A DNA stretch of 9,215 bases from Deltaproteobacteria bacterium (GCA_019314005.1 JAFDAE010000074.1:1-9215), one strand, 5' to 3'; shown: positions 1-7,274, counted from the stretch's first letter. The notes: a model not told the origin generated them from the sequence alone. Numbers and translations: made by a program.

Positions 1-318
1 GGGGAGTATAAAATAGAACTTGTTGCCCGGCGGCACAGCTTCATATCCAACAAACCCACCATGCAGTCGAATAATTTCCTTGGAAAAGTATAGTCCCTGG
101 CCGGTACCGGGGATTTTATCAACGTTGCTGCCGCGACGTCCCTCCAGGAATATGGTATGACGTTCCTCTTCAAAAATATGGGGGCCAGTGCTAAGCACAT
201 AATATTTTATTCCATGTATGCCCTTAAAAAAATAGTCTTTAAGCACCTCTCTTCCATAGGCGATGTATTTGAGTTTCCGGCCGTCTCCTTTTACTTTTGT
301 CCAGGACAGTATATTCAT
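1..318 (-). pseudogene. Out-of-frame HATPase_c remnant of the same histidine kinase, cut by the window edge
   Basis: Read on the minus strand in a frame different from the upstream kinase part, positions 300 to 1 encode a clear C-terminal kinase ATPase segment. It includes YIAYGRE, then a KDYFFKGIHGIKYYVLSTG stretch, the lid region FLEGRRGSNVDKIPGTGQGL with the glycine-rich G2-type box, and an ending GNKFYFILP that runs to the window edge. The preceding N-box, with the Asn that coordinates Mg-ATP, is absent: only about 5 bp separate the end of the upstream homology (Val320) from this segment. This fits a small out-of-frame deletion at about 300-305. A methionine codon at 316-318, just after an in-frame stop, could start this fragment, but a kinase ATPase domain without its N-box should be inactive. 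The ending resembles the last residues of this kinase family, so little is probably missing beyond the edge. Confidence 0.75.
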
Positions 319-1264
319 CCCTTATTTCAATATGCTTTTTCTTTATTTTTGTCTTATATTCTTCCAACTGCGGCCGGATAATATCCTCTTTCATATTACA
401 AGCGCTTCTATTAAGCACATAATGCCCTTTTTCAAAATGCGCTCTTCTCAAGAGGGTTTCCAAAAAAAGGCTTGTGTTTTTGTAATGCTTTTTGATATTT
501 TTCACCTGTTCTTCCAACAGGTCGGCAGAATCTTTTATCCTATCGTATACAGTGCTTATCTGGGTAAATTTTTGTTGATCGTTTATGTTTGCGGCCGTCA
601 ATATTAAGCCCAATTCTTGTTCGATCTCACGGCACTGCTTCATGGCTGATCCTAATCGTTTAATATAGAGCTTAAAAGCGATATTGGGAGTAATAATGTT
701 GTGTTCAATGTCCTTGACAAGAGAGCGAATGAAGTTGAGATGATTTATGTTTTTCCACATAAGGACTTTGTTGTGCAGAGCGTATCCAATTCTATTTGCA
801 AATTTCTGAAAGAAAAATTTTTCTTTTTCACTCAGGCTTGCAGAGTCTTTAAGTTGGAGGATACCGAGGATCTCGCCGCAACACGTGGATGGAAGCCTTT
901 CAACTAAGGCCTTGTTACCAATAACTGGTATAAAATACGAGCCCTTGGATTTCCTTGCCTCAGAAGTTACCATGATTGGAGGCGTTAGTATTTTATCCAA
1001 AGTTGTAATAATCAGCCCGTCTTCATAGGTACATACGAGCTTCATTGAGCTTCCGTTTAATCCGACGTAGAGCATTGAGTCAATGTTAAAAAAGGCTTTA
1101 ATGATAATAACACAGATACGATAAAGATCTTCTATAGATTCAAATTCTTGAGACAGATCAAAGAAAGTTCTAAGGGCGGCGTCCTGGGTGTCCGTAAAAC
1201 TATACTCATTATAATCAGCCGTCTTTTTGTGCACTCTTTTTTCGAGGAAATGCATTCGTTCCAT
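239..1264 (-). CDS. GAF-domain sensor histidine kinase, N-terminal part of a disrupted gene
   Basis: A 341-codon frame encodes a cytoplasmic-looking sensor kinase with no membrane segment or signal peptide. Residues about 25-170 look like a GAF sensor domain. A dimerisation/phosphoacceptor helix follows, with an H-box variant at residues 185-194 (DIEHNIITPN): His188 is the likely phosphorylation site, with Thr and Pro at the usual +4 and +5 positions. A long helical stretch runs to about residue 320. After Val320 the sequence should enter the ATPase N-box, but instead shifts into about 20 unrelated residues and stops. The true continuation of the ATPase domain lies in another frame (see 1-318). 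The start is supported by AAGGA at 1274-1278, 9 nt upstream of the ATG. As it stands the product lacks an ATP-binding domain and should not autophosphorylate. The kinase assignment is firm; whether the damage is real or an assembly error cannot be told here. Confidence 0.8.
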   Translation of the reverse strand: MERMHFLEKRVHKKTADYNEYSFTDTQDAALRTFFDLSQEFESIEDLYRICVIIIKAFFNIDSMLYVGLNGSSMKLVCTYEDGLIITTLDKILTPPIMVTSEARKSKGSYFIPVIGNKALVERLPSTCCGEILGILQLKDSASLSEKEKFFFQKFANRIGYALHNKVLMWKNINHLNFIRSLVKDIEHNIITPNIAFKLYIKRLGSAMKQCREIEQELGLILTAANINDQQKFTQISTVYDRIKDSADLLEEQVKNIKKHYKNTSLFLETLLRRAHFEKGHYVLNRSACNMKEDIIRPQLEEYKTKIKKKHIEIRDEYTVLDKSKRRRPETQIHRLWKRGA

Positions 1265-1272
1265 ACGCTATA

Positions 1273-1278
1273 GTCCTT
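1273..1278 (-). promoter_or_regulatory. Ribosome binding site of the histidine kinase gene
   Basis: AAGGAC on the minus strand lies 9 nt (from AAGGA) before the ATG at 1262-1264. It favours this start over the next methionine codon three codons downstream. Confidence 0.6.
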
Positions 1279-1303
1279 GTTTTGTATATTTATATATATT
1301 TAT

Positions 1304-1333
1304 AGTTTACCATGATAACTAATATGCTGTCAA
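1304..1333 (-). promoter_or_regulatory. Candidate sigma-70 promoter for the histidine kinase gene
   Basis: A perfect -35 hexamer TTGACA lies at 1333-1328 on the minus strand. After an 18-nt spacer comes TAAACT at 1309-1304, a 4/6 match to the -10 consensus. A very AT-rich stretch follows (1280-1304), which would ease melting and could hold a better -10 at longer spacing. The promoter would give a leader of about 35 nt with the ribosome site above. The -35 is convincing and the -10 is weak. Confidence 0.45.
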
Positions 1334-1335
1334 AC

Positions 1336-1405
1336 AACAGAAGTCAGAGGACAGAGGACAGAGAACAGAAGACAGAGAACAGAAAATAGAGGGTAGAGGG
1401 AGAAG
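1336..1405. repeat. Heptanucleotide tandem repeat, block 1 (consensus RACAGAR)
   Basis: About ten head-to-tail copies of a 7-bp unit sit here without a break in phase: AACAGAA, GTCAGAG, GACAGAG twice, AACAGAA, GACAGAG, AACAGAA, AATAGAG, GGTAGAG, GGAGAAG. The plus strand is almost pure purine except for the third base. Copies at the downstream end are more diverged. The block lies directly beyond the kinase -35 element and about 80 bp upstream of cysS. Confidence 0.85.
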
Positions 1406-1450
1406 ACTGGCGCATGGAGAAAAAAGACTTGATAATGGCGCTGTTCTAAG

Positions 1451-1478
1451 GTTAGAAGTTAGAGGACAGAAGACAGAG
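1451..1478. repeat. Heptanucleotide tandem repeat, block 2, adjoining the cysS start
   Basis: Four copies of the same 7-bp family (GTTAGAA, GTTAGAG, GACAGAA, GACAGAG) lie 45 bp after block 1. The last copy runs straight into GAGGA and the cysS initiation codon, so the repeat supplies part of the cysS Shine-Dalgarno sequence. Confidence 0.85.
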
Positions 1479-1483
1479 GAGGA
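1475..1483 (+). promoter_or_regulatory. Ribosome binding site of cysS, deciding the start codon
   Basis: AGAGGAGGA contains a full AGGAGG at 1477-1482. It is 1 nt from the ATG at 1484 but 4 nt from the ATG at 1487, so the second ATG is the better start. That start also gives the family's usual N-terminus (MLxIxNTLT). Confidence 0.7.
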
Positions 1484-1486
1484 ATG

Positions 1487-2962
1487 ATGCTTTGCATTTA
1501 TAATACGCTTACAGGAAAAAAAGAGATCTTTAAACCTATTGAACCGGGAAAGGTAGGTTTTTATGTCTGCGGTGTCACGGTATACGATTCCTGCCATGTT
1601 GGACACGCACGGTCGATGGTAGTCTTTGATGTAATCGTCAAGTATCTGAGGGCCATCGGATATTCGGTTCTTTATGTTCGAAACTTTACCGATGTAGACG
1701 ACAAGATTATAAACCGGGCCAATGAGACCGGGACAGATATCCAAACAATATCAGAGCGATACATTAAGGAATTCTATCGTGACATGGACGCATTAGGTGT
1801 CGAAAGAGCATCTGTTGAACCACGTGCAACAGAACACATTGGAACGATTATAGATGTCATAAAGCAACTCATAACAAAGGGTCATGCCTATGAGGTGGAT
1901 GGTGACGTTTTTTTTGCCATAGAGACATTCAAAGACTATGGTAAGCTTTCAGGAAGACGGCTGGAAGATATGGAAGCGGGCGCCCGTATTGAGGTGGACG
2001 AACGTAAACGGAATCCAATGGATTTCGTGCTCTGGAAGAGTGTAAAACCGGGGGAACCGTTTTGGAAAAGTCCATGGGGGAAAGGTCGTCCCGGATGGCA
2101 TATAGAATGCTCGGCAATGAGTACCCGATATCTTGGGACCCATTTTGATATCCATGGGGGAGGTAAGGATCTTATCTTCCCTCACCACGAAAACGAAATC
2201 GCCCAATCAGAGGGAGCCTTTGGATCGCCGTTTGCCAATTACTGGATTCATAATGGATTCGTAAACATAAACCATGAAAAGATGTCGAAGTCTCTCGGCA
2301 ACTTTCTTACTATTCAAGATGTTCTTGAACGATTTCATCCGGAAGCGATGCGCCTCTTTCTCCTTTCCAATCATTATCGAAGTCCGGTCGATTTTTCGGA
2401 TGAGACAGTCCGGGAAACTGAACATGGCCTGGAAAAGATGTACGCATTTCTTCTGAGAATTGCGGACAACACTCTTGCAGAATCCAAATCAGACGTTGAA
2501 ACATACTCCTCAAAAGAGTCTTATAATGAGCTTGCAAGTTACGCGGAAGGACTTTGGGAGCAGTTTAAAGAGGCCATGGATGATGATTTTAATACAGCCC
2601 GGGTGATAGGATTGTTATTTGATGCCGTACGTCGTTTTAATCGTTTTATGGACGGCTTAACAGGCCCATCCTCTCCTGAAGTCTCTAATCTGCTTTTAAC
2701 CGCAAAAGAAACACTCGTCAAAATCGGCAATCTCCTTGGTATATTAACATGTGACCCCAAAGAGTTTTTCGAACAAAAGAAATTGAAAACTTTTGTGGAA
2801 GGTCAAATTGATGAGCCTACCATTGAAAAGCTGATCGCGGAAAGGGCTGAGGCACGTAAGAATAAAGATTGGACTCGTGCGGACCAAGTCCGTGATCAAT
2901 TGGCTGCCATGAATATCGTTATCAAAGACCGACCTGAGGGAACGGTCTGGAAGGCTCGATAA
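1487..2962 (+). CDS. cysS: Cysteinyl-tRNA synthetase (class I)
   Basis: This cytoplasmic enzyme joins cysteine to tRNA-Cys using ATP. The 491-residue product has all class I landmarks. The HIGH motif is HVGH at 37-40. The zinc ligands that recognise the cysteine thiol appear as Cys28 (CGVTVYD), Cys208 (WHIECSAMS), His233 and Glu237 (FPHHENE). The KMSKS loop is KMSKSLGN at 265-272. The helical DALR-type anticodon region fills the C-terminal part and ends near the family's normal length. The frame opens with two adjacent ATG codons; I chose the second because of ribosome-site spacing and because known family members begin MLxIxNTLT. Starting at 1484 would add one Met. The gene is followed 4 bp later by uvrB, suggesting co-transcription. 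No convincing -10/-35 pair was found just upstream, so the promoter probably lies within or between the repeat blocks. Confidence 0.97.
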   Translation: MLCIYNTLTGKKEIFKPIEPGKVGFYVCGVTVYDSCHVGHARSMVVFDVIVKYLRAIGYSVLYVRNFTDVDDKIINRANETGTDIQTISERYIKEFYRDMDALGVERASVEPRATEHIGTIIDVIKQLITKGHAYEVDGDVFFAIETFKDYGKLSGRRLEDMEAGARIEVDERKRNPMDFVLWKSVKPGEPFWKSPWGKGRPGWHIECSAMSTRYLGTHFDIHGGGKDLIFPHHENEIAQSEGAFGSPFANYWIHNGFVNINHEKMSKSLGNFLTIQDVLERFHPEAMRLFLLSNHYRSPVDFSDETVRETEHGLEKMYAFLLRIADNTLAESKSDVETYSSKESYNELASYAEGLWEQFKEAMDDDFNTARVIGLLFDAVRRFNRFMDGLTGPSSPEVSNLLLTAKETLVKIGNLLGILTCDPKEFFEQKKLKTFVEGQIDEPTIEKLIAERAEARKNKDWTRADQVRDQLAAMNIVIKDRPEGTVWKAR

Positions 2963-2966
2963 GGCC

Positions 2967-4958
2967 GTGAACTTCTCACTGGTTTCCGAATTTGGTCCAA
3001 AAGGTGACCAACCTATTGCCATTCAGAAGTTGACCGAGGGAGTACTTTCGGGGGAACAGCACCAGGTACTTCTGGGTGTAACAGGGTCGGGCAAAACCTT
3101 TACGATGGCTAATGTTATTGCCAATGTCCAAAGGCCCACATTAGTGATAGCGCCGAACAAGACTCTGGCGGCACAGCTTTACAGCGAATTCAAGGCCCTT
3201 TTCCCGGAAAACGCCGTGGAATATTTCGTCAGTTACTATGACTATTACCAGCCCGAGGCATATCTCCCAACCACTGATACCTACATAGAGAAAGATTCTT
3301 CAATCAATGAACTGATTGATAAAATGCGTCATTCCGCCACCCGCTCGGTATTGACCAGACGCGATGTCATCGTAGTCGCCAGTGTCTCATGTATCTTTGG
3401 TTTGGGGTCTCCCGTTGACTATAAAGAGATGTGTCTTGATTTAAAAACCGACGATACGCTCAGTCGGGATGATCTCCTTAAAAAATTAGTTGCAATGCAG
3501 TATGAGCGAAATGACGTCGATTTTCACAGGGGTGTCTTCAGAGTACGGGGTGATCGCGTAGAGATCTTTCCAGCCTATGAGGAAGAGCGTGCGCTGAGGG
3601 TCGAATTTTTCGGAGACGTTATTGAAAAAATATCTGAAATCGATCCATTAAGAGGCAAGGTCAGGCAGATCCTGAGGATGGTTTCCGTCTATCCGGCCAG
3701 CCACCATGTGACTTCAAGTAGTACTTTAAAAACCGCAAGTAAGTCTATAGAAACAGAATTGAAAGAACGAATAGGATATTTTCGAGAGGTTCGAAAATTG
3801 ATCGAGGCCCAACGCATTGAGGAGAGAACAAATTTTGACTTGGAAATGATGCGGGAACTCGGCTATTGCCATGGGATTGAAAATTATTCCCGTTACCTCA
3901 CAGGCCGAAGCCCTGGTGAGCCGCCCCCGACCTTGCTCGATTATTTCCCTGAGAATTTCTTGCTTTTTATAGACGAAAGCCATATTACCGGCTCCCAACT
4001 CAGAGGAATGTACCGGGGCGATAGATCCAGAAAAGAGAACCTGGTGGAATATGGATTCAGACTCCCTTCCGCTTTAGACAATAGACCGTTGCGCTTTGAA
4101 GAGTTCGAACAGAAACGTAAACAGGTCATCTATGTTTCCGCAACTCCTGCCGAATATGAACTCAACATAGGAAAAGGCCGGGTGGCCGAACAGATCATCA
4201 GACCTACCGGATTAATTGATCCAAAAATTATTATAAAACCGGCAAAAAATCAGGTAGATGATCTTTTGGACGAAATTAGAAAGAGAGAGGCAAAAAAAGA
4301 GAGGGTTCTCGTAACCACCCTGACCAAAAGGATGGCTGAGGATCTCTGTGACTACTATCGTGACCTTGAAGTACGTGTCAGATACCTTCATTCAGAAATA
4401 AAGACAATGGAGCGGGTGGAGATCATAAGGGATCTTAGGCTGGGAAAGTTTGATGTCTTAGTCGGGATTAATCTCCTCAGAGAAGGCCTTGATATTCCGG
4501 AAGTCTCTCTTGTGGCAATTTTGGATGCAGACAAAGAGGGATTTCTCAGGTCAGCACGCTCTCTAATCCAGACATGTGGAAGGGCGGCACGAAATGTTTC
4601 AGGTACTGTAATCTTATATGCGGACAACAAAACACAATCAATAAAATCTGCGGTTAGTGAAACCAATCGGCGTCGAAAGATCCAAAAGGGATACAACGAT
4701 CTTAACAATATTACCCCACACACTATCCAAAAAAATATTCAATCCATCTTCGACTCTATATATGAAGCCGATTATGCTACTGTTTCTGCTGTTGCAGAAC
4801 CCACCGTGGATTTTGAAAATCCAGACGAAATTGCACGCGCCATTAAAAGGCTTGAAAAGGAAATGAAGGCGGCTGCCCGCGATCTTGCCTTTGAAAAGGC
4901 CGCAGAACTTCGGGATCGTATAAAAGACCTTCAAAGAGTTGAACTTGAGATGAGATAA
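2967..4958 (+). CDS. uvrB: UvrABC excinuclease subunit B
   Basis: UvrB is the damage-verifying, helicase-like subunit of nucleotide excision repair. It is loaded by UvrA and then recruits UvrC for incision. The 663-residue product is close to the usual length. It shows Walker A GVTGSGKT at 37-44, the damage-probing beta-hairpin tyrosines in [10 protein letters not shown] at 90-99, the DESH Walker B at 336-339, and a motif VI reading QTCGRAARN, where most relatives have Ile for this Cys. The C-terminal UVR coiled segment that contacts UvrC occupies roughly the last 40 residues. The start is a GTG: it gives the expected N-terminus, and no ATG occurs before Met47, past the Walker A motif. The nearest purine-rich sequence is AAGG at 2961-2964, too close to be a good ribosome site, so translation is probably coupled to the cysS stop 4 bp upstream. 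Confidence 0.97.
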   Translation: MNFSLVSEFGPKGDQPIAIQKLTEGVLSGEQHQVLLGVTGSGKTFTMANVIANVQRPTLVIAPNKTLAAQLYSEFKALFPENAVEYFVSYYDYYQPEAYLPTTDTYIEKDSSINELIDKMRHSATRSVLTRRDVIVVASVSCIFGLGSPVDYKEMCLDLKTDDTLSRDDLLKKLVAMQYERNDVDFHRGVFRVRGDRVEIFPAYEEERALRVEFFGDVIEKISEIDPLRGKVRQILRMVSVYPASHHVTSSSTLKTASKSIETELKERIGYFREVRKLIEAQRIEERTNFDLEMMRELGYCHGIENYSRYLTGRSPGEPPPTLLDYFPENFLLFIDESHITGSQLRGMYRGDRSRKENLVEYGFRLPSALDNRPLRFEEFEQKRKQVIYVSATPAEYELNIGKGRVAEQIIRPTGLIDPKIIIKPAKNQVDDLLDEIRKREAKKERVLVTTLTKRMAEDLCDYYRDLEVRVRYLHSEIKTMERVEIIRDLRLGKFDVLVGINLLREGLDIPEVSLVAILDADKEGFLRSARSLIQTCGRAARNVSGTVILYADNKTQSIKSAVSETNRRRKIQKGYNDLNNITPHTIQKNIQSIFDSIYEADYATVSAVAEPTVDFENPDEIARAIKRLEKEMKAAARDLAFEKAAELRDRIKDLQRVELEMR

Positions 4959-4962
4959 AAAA

Positions 4963-5838
4963 TTAAGAGGAAATTCGGGCGGATGGATATGTGATGTCAG
5001 GCAGCTTTAAGGCTCGCTGAATAGATCTAATCAACTCATTTAATAATATCGGCTTTTCAAGGAAATCAAAGGCCCCGTTATTCAGGGCATTCTGCCGAGT
5101 TTCGCGATTTCCATATCCGGTCATTGCAATTACCGGAAGGTTTGGATGTAAGCGGACCATTTCTTTAAGTGTATCTTTTCCACTCCCTTCAATGCCCACA
5201 TAATCCAACAACACCAGAGCAACAGGTTTGTCTTGGCTTAAATTTTTTTTAAACTTTTCCATTGCTTCGTTACAGGAATACGCGCATTCGACCTCCAATT
5301 CTATGTTGAAGGTATCAAGAGCGTCTTTTATAAATTCTATTATAAAAGGCTTGTCATCTACTATCAATACCTTTCCGGGACCGATACTGGTTGTTGTTGC
5401 GGGCCTGGCAACCGACTCAGTTGTAGAAAAATTCGCATTGCTCGTAGTGGCAACGAATTTTTCAATTTTGGCAACCCCCTCTTTTTCACTTTTTCCACCC
5501 CCTTCAAATCGTAGTGTTAATTCGTATACATTCCCGACGCCATCAGATGATGACTTTGTGGGAAAGGGGCTGGGAATACGCAAAATTTTTGAATTTTGTT
5601 TAGCAGATTGTGGAAGACTGTCAACTTCTCCGGAATCAAAAAAATAATCCGGGGAGACTTCGAGCTCCCTGGCAATACATTGCAACCTTGCAACATCTAT
5701 GCGACGCCTTCCATTTTCTATTCTGGACATGTAAGATTTTGAACATCCACAGAGTGTACCTAATTGGGCCAGAGACAGCCTTTTCTTTTTTCTTAATTCT
5801 TTGATCTTGCGTCCGATATGTTGATCATTTTGCTGCAT
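4963..5838 (-). CDS. XRE helix-turn-helix / response-regulator receiver fusion protein
   Basis: This 291-residue protein joins a DNA-binding domain to a phosphorylation-controlled switch. Residues about 8-66 form an XRE/Cro-type helix-turn-helix (LAQLGTLCGCSKSYMSRIENG core). Residues about 70-153 are a low-complexity, Ser/Thr-rich linker with one possible strand pair. Residues about 155-280 are a complete receiver domain: acidic pocket Asp161-Asp162 (VLIVDDKPF), phosphoacceptor Asp212 (LVLLDYVG), switch Thr240 (AMTGYG) and Lys262 (FLEKP). All catalytic residues are present, so phosphorylation by a kinase is expected. The order is the reverse of classical response regulators, which carry the receiver first. 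Its 3' end stops 4 bp from uvrB, convergently, and it is divergent from the sigma-factor gene, which makes that gene and its own promoter likely targets. No Shine-Dalgarno sequence precedes the ATG (see promoter). Domain calls are firm; the regulatory target is inferred. Confidence 0.9.
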   Translation of the reverse strand: MQQNDQHIGRKIKELRKKKRLSLAQLGTLCGCSKSYMSRIENGRRRIDVARLQCIARELEVSPDYFFDSGEVDSLPQSAKQNSKILRIPSPFPTKSSSDGVGNVYELTLRFEGGGKSEKEGVAKIEKFVATTSNANFSTTESVARPATTTSIGPGKVLIVDDKPFIIEFIKDALDTFNIELEVECAYSCNEAMEKFKKNLSQDKPVALVLLDYVGIEGSGKDTLKEMVRLHPNLPVIAMTGYGNRETRQNALNNGAFDFLEKPILLNELIRSIQRALKLPDITYPSARISS

Positions 5839-5873
5839 AAGGTTTTTATAATAAAAAAGGGGTAAAATGTCAA
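5838..5873 (-). promoter_or_regulatory. Near-consensus sigma-70 promoter giving a leaderless XRE-receiver mRNA
   Basis: On the minus strand, TTGACA at 5873-5868 is followed by a 17-nt spacer and TATAAA at 5850-5845. Both spacing and hexamers are close to ideal. Transcription starting 7 nt past the -10 box would begin at 5838, the A of the ATG itself. The 6 nt between the -10 and the ATG hold no ribosome site. The mRNA would therefore be leaderless or nearly so. Confidence 0.75.
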
Positions 5874-5897
5874 CCTCTTAGCAAAAAGAACGGAAAG

Positions 5898-5912
5898 TTG
5901 CCAGAATGGCAA
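5898..5912. promoter_or_regulatory. Candidate operator 1, dyad TTGCC-N5-GGCAA
   Basis: TTGCCAGAATGGCAA is a perfect inverted repeat of six bases with a 3-nt centre. It lies 24 bp upstream of the -35 box of the XRE-receiver promoter. It matches a second site at 5979-5994. The size and symmetry suit a dimeric XRE-type regulator; binding is inferred, not shown. Confidence 0.45.
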
Positions 5913-5969
5913 TAAAAGGGATATATCGTGGAAAATAAACAGATATCTTGCTCTAATCCTCTCGGACCG

Positions 5970-5994
5970 TTGCCAATGTTGCCCAATTGGCGAA
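5970..5994. promoter_or_regulatory. Candidate operator 2, nested TTGCC dyads
   Basis: TTGCC-N5-GGCGAA at 5979-5994 repeats the design of the site at 5898-5912 with a single extra base in the right arm. A further TTGCCAAT half-site at 5970-5977 pairs with ATTGGC at 5986-5991. The cluster ends 8 bp before the TTGACA-like element at 6003 on the sigma-factor side. A regulator bound here could affect that promoter. Confidence 0.4.
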
Positions 5995-6002
5995 TATGAG
6001 GT

Positions 6003-6039
6003 TTGACATATTGGAGACACTGTCTTAGTAAGTTATCAT
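6003..6039 (+). promoter_or_regulatory. Candidate promoter region of the sigma-factor gene
   Basis: Two overlapping readings are possible. A perfect TTGACA at 6003-6008 has only a weak -10 (TAGTAA, 6026-6031) at 17-nt spacing. Alternatively TTGGAG (6011-6016) is followed, also after 17 nt, by TATCAT (6034-6039), a 5/6 match to the -10 consensus. The sequence cannot decide between them. Confidence 0.4.
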
Positions 6040-6061
6040 TATAAAAAGAAATTTTTTATAA
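6039..6061 (+). other. AT-only inverted repeat in the sigma-factor leader
   Basis: TTATAAAAA at 6039-6047 and TTTTTATAA at 6053-6061 are perfect 9-base arms around a 5-nt centre, ending 11 nt before the ribosome site. As RNA the stem would be weak, with only A-U pairs. It could be chance in AT-rich DNA. Confidence 0.35.
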
Positions 6062-6072
6062 CTCTACAATAA

Positions 6073-6077
6073 AGGAG
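6073..6077 (+). promoter_or_regulatory. Ribosome binding site of the sigma-factor gene
   Basis: AGGAG lies 7 nt before the ATG at 6085, a normal spacing that supports this start. Confidence 0.7.
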
Positions 6078-6084
6078 CCAAAGG

Positions 6085-7272
6085 ATGAGCCAAAGAGTCG
6101 AAAGTTGCGTACTTGAGGAGGAATTAGACGTTAATGCCTCTGGCATTAATGCCTCTAATAAAGGCACCTGTGTTAAGCATAATGAAGGTAGAACAAGTAA
6201 ATACAGCAACTCAAAGGAGAAAGATCCTATACTGATGGATTATATCAGAGGGATGGATCGCTATCAAGTTCTCTCAATTGAGCAAGAACAATCTATCGGC
6301 AAACTAATACAAAACAAGCAAAAAACATTTTTTGATTACATTTTAAACGCTTCTTGTTCTATTCCCGAGATGGAGGAATTAAAAGATACAATCCAACGAA
6401 CTCTTACAGAAGAAGGAAAGTCACAGCTCGCTAAAGAAGACTTGATTGAGTATTCTTTGAAAACTGTTAGAGGGCTAAGTAAACAATACGCGCAAAACAG
6501 CTCGTTAAGTTTTCTATTATCCAAGCTTCAAAACACGGACAAAGGACTAAGAGAGGCTGTTCATCACCTTGCAATGGCAAATTTGAGATTAGTTGTAAGT
6601 ATAGCTAAAAAGTATAAGAACAGAGGGTTGGCCCTCCTTGATCTTGTTCAGGAAGGAAATATAGGCCTGTTAAAAGCGGTGTATCGTTTCGATTATAGGA
6701 CGGGATACAGGTTCAGCACATACGCGATTTGGTGGATACGTCAGGCAATTATCAGGGCTTTGCAAAACAAATCAAGCACAATTCGGGTACCTGTACATAT
6801 ATTAGTAAAGAGAAACCGTATCTTGAACACATTCTATTCTCTTCTAAAAACCCTGGGGAGGGAACCGACCCCCAAGGAAATCGCCGAGGACTTAAGTATA
6901 CCCTTGGAGCATGTTGTTTCGGTATTGTCTCTGATATCGAATCCGGTCTCCCTGGAAACTCCGGTCAAAGAAGGGGGCGATTGTGTTGGTGATTTCCTGG
7001 AAAATACTTCCGGAAAAACGCCGTATGAAGAAGTAGAAACAGATGACCTGTCAAAAAAGGTAGACGCAATACTTTCGACATTGACACCGAGAGAAGAAAT
7101 TATTGTGCGCAAGCGCTATGGAATCGGGGAAAAACATCGGTATACTCTTCATGAGATCGGCAAGACGTTTGGGGTATCGAGAGAACGTATACGTCAAATA
7201 GAAAAGAATGCAATGAACAAGCTTCAGCATCCTTCGAGGAAAAAGGCATTGCGGGAATTTCTGGAGCCGTAA
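6085..7272 (+). CDS. Sigma-70 family RNA polymerase sigma factor (primary-like, group 2 type)
   Basis: The 395-residue protein directs RNA polymerase to promoters. Residues 1-46 are polar, Ser/Asn-rich and unlike region 1.1 of housekeeping sigma factors. Region 1.2 follows at about 47-78 ([22 protein letters not shown]). A short non-conserved insert spans about 80-155. Regions 2.1-2.4 cover 157-227, with the -10-reading segment [19 protein letters not shown]. Region 3 lies at about 236-305. Region 4 spans 326-392, with the -35-reading helix-turn-helix [20 protein letters not shown] nearly as in RpoD. It should therefore recognise promoters close to the RpoD consensus. The missing region 1.1 and modest length favour an RpoS-like or other group 2 factor over the main one, but an organism whose housekeeping factor is short cannot be excluded. 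The divergent XRE-receiver regulator is its likely controller, and a strong terminator follows 2 bp after the stop. Confidence 0.92.
   Translation: MSQRVESCVLEEELDVNASGINASNKGTCVKHNEGRTSKYSNSKEKDPILMDYIRGMDRYQVLSIEQEQSIGKLIQNKQKTFFDYILNASCSIPEMEELKDTIQRTLTEEGKSQLAKEDLIEYSLKTVRGLSKQYAQNSSLSFLLSKLQNTDKGLREAVHHLAMANLRLVVSIAKKYKNRGLALLDLVQEGNIGLLKAVYRFDYRTGYRFSTYAIWWIRQAIIRALQNKSSTIRVPVHILVKRNRILNTFYSLLKTLGREPTPKEIAEDLSIPLEHVVSVLSLISNPVSLETPVKEGGDCVGDFLENTSGKTPYEEVETDDLSKKVDAILSTLTPREEIIVRKRYGIGEKHRYTLHEIGKTFGVSRERIRQIEKNAMNKLQHPSRKKALREFLEP
6131..6156. repeat. 19-bp perfect dyad overlapping a 15-bp-period direct repeat, inside the sigma gene
   Basis: TTAATGCC-TCT-GGCATTAA at 6131-6149 is a perfect inverted repeat with a 3-nt centre. 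The 11-mer TTAATGCCTCT at 6131-6141 recurs exactly at 6146-6156. It encodes the poorly conserved N-terminus (NAS.INAS), about 46 bp into the gene. It may be an operator, an early mRNA hairpin, or the product of a small duplication. Confidence 0.6.
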
Positions 7273-7274
7273 AT

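Noticed and set aside
290..310. Programmed frameshift in the kinase at the A-rich stretch
   Set aside because: A frameshift would join the frames but not restore the missing N-box residues, so a deletion is needed anyway.
263..607. 114-residue plus-strand frame opposite the kinase gene
   Set aside because: It is Phe-rich, typical of the complement of Lys/Glu-rich coding, and the opposite strand carries clear kinase motifs.
1336..1478. CRISPR array
   Set aside because: The repeats are 7 bp, contiguous and degenerate, with no regular unique spacers and no cas genes nearby.
1319..1744. 141-residue minus-strand frame overlapping cysS
   Set aside because: Its Leu/Ser/Cys-rich end is just the complement of the purine heptamer repeats, and the rest is antisense to the conserved start of cysS.
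5228..5647. 139-residue plus-strand frame antisense to the XRE-receiver gene
   Set aside because: It lies wholly within a gene with strong domain evidence, has no ribosome site and shows no recognisable domain.
5880..6000. Sigma-54 promoter suggested by TGGCA-like sequences
   Set aside because: No GG/GC pair with the required -24/-12 spacing was found on either strand; the bases are better explained as inverted repeats.
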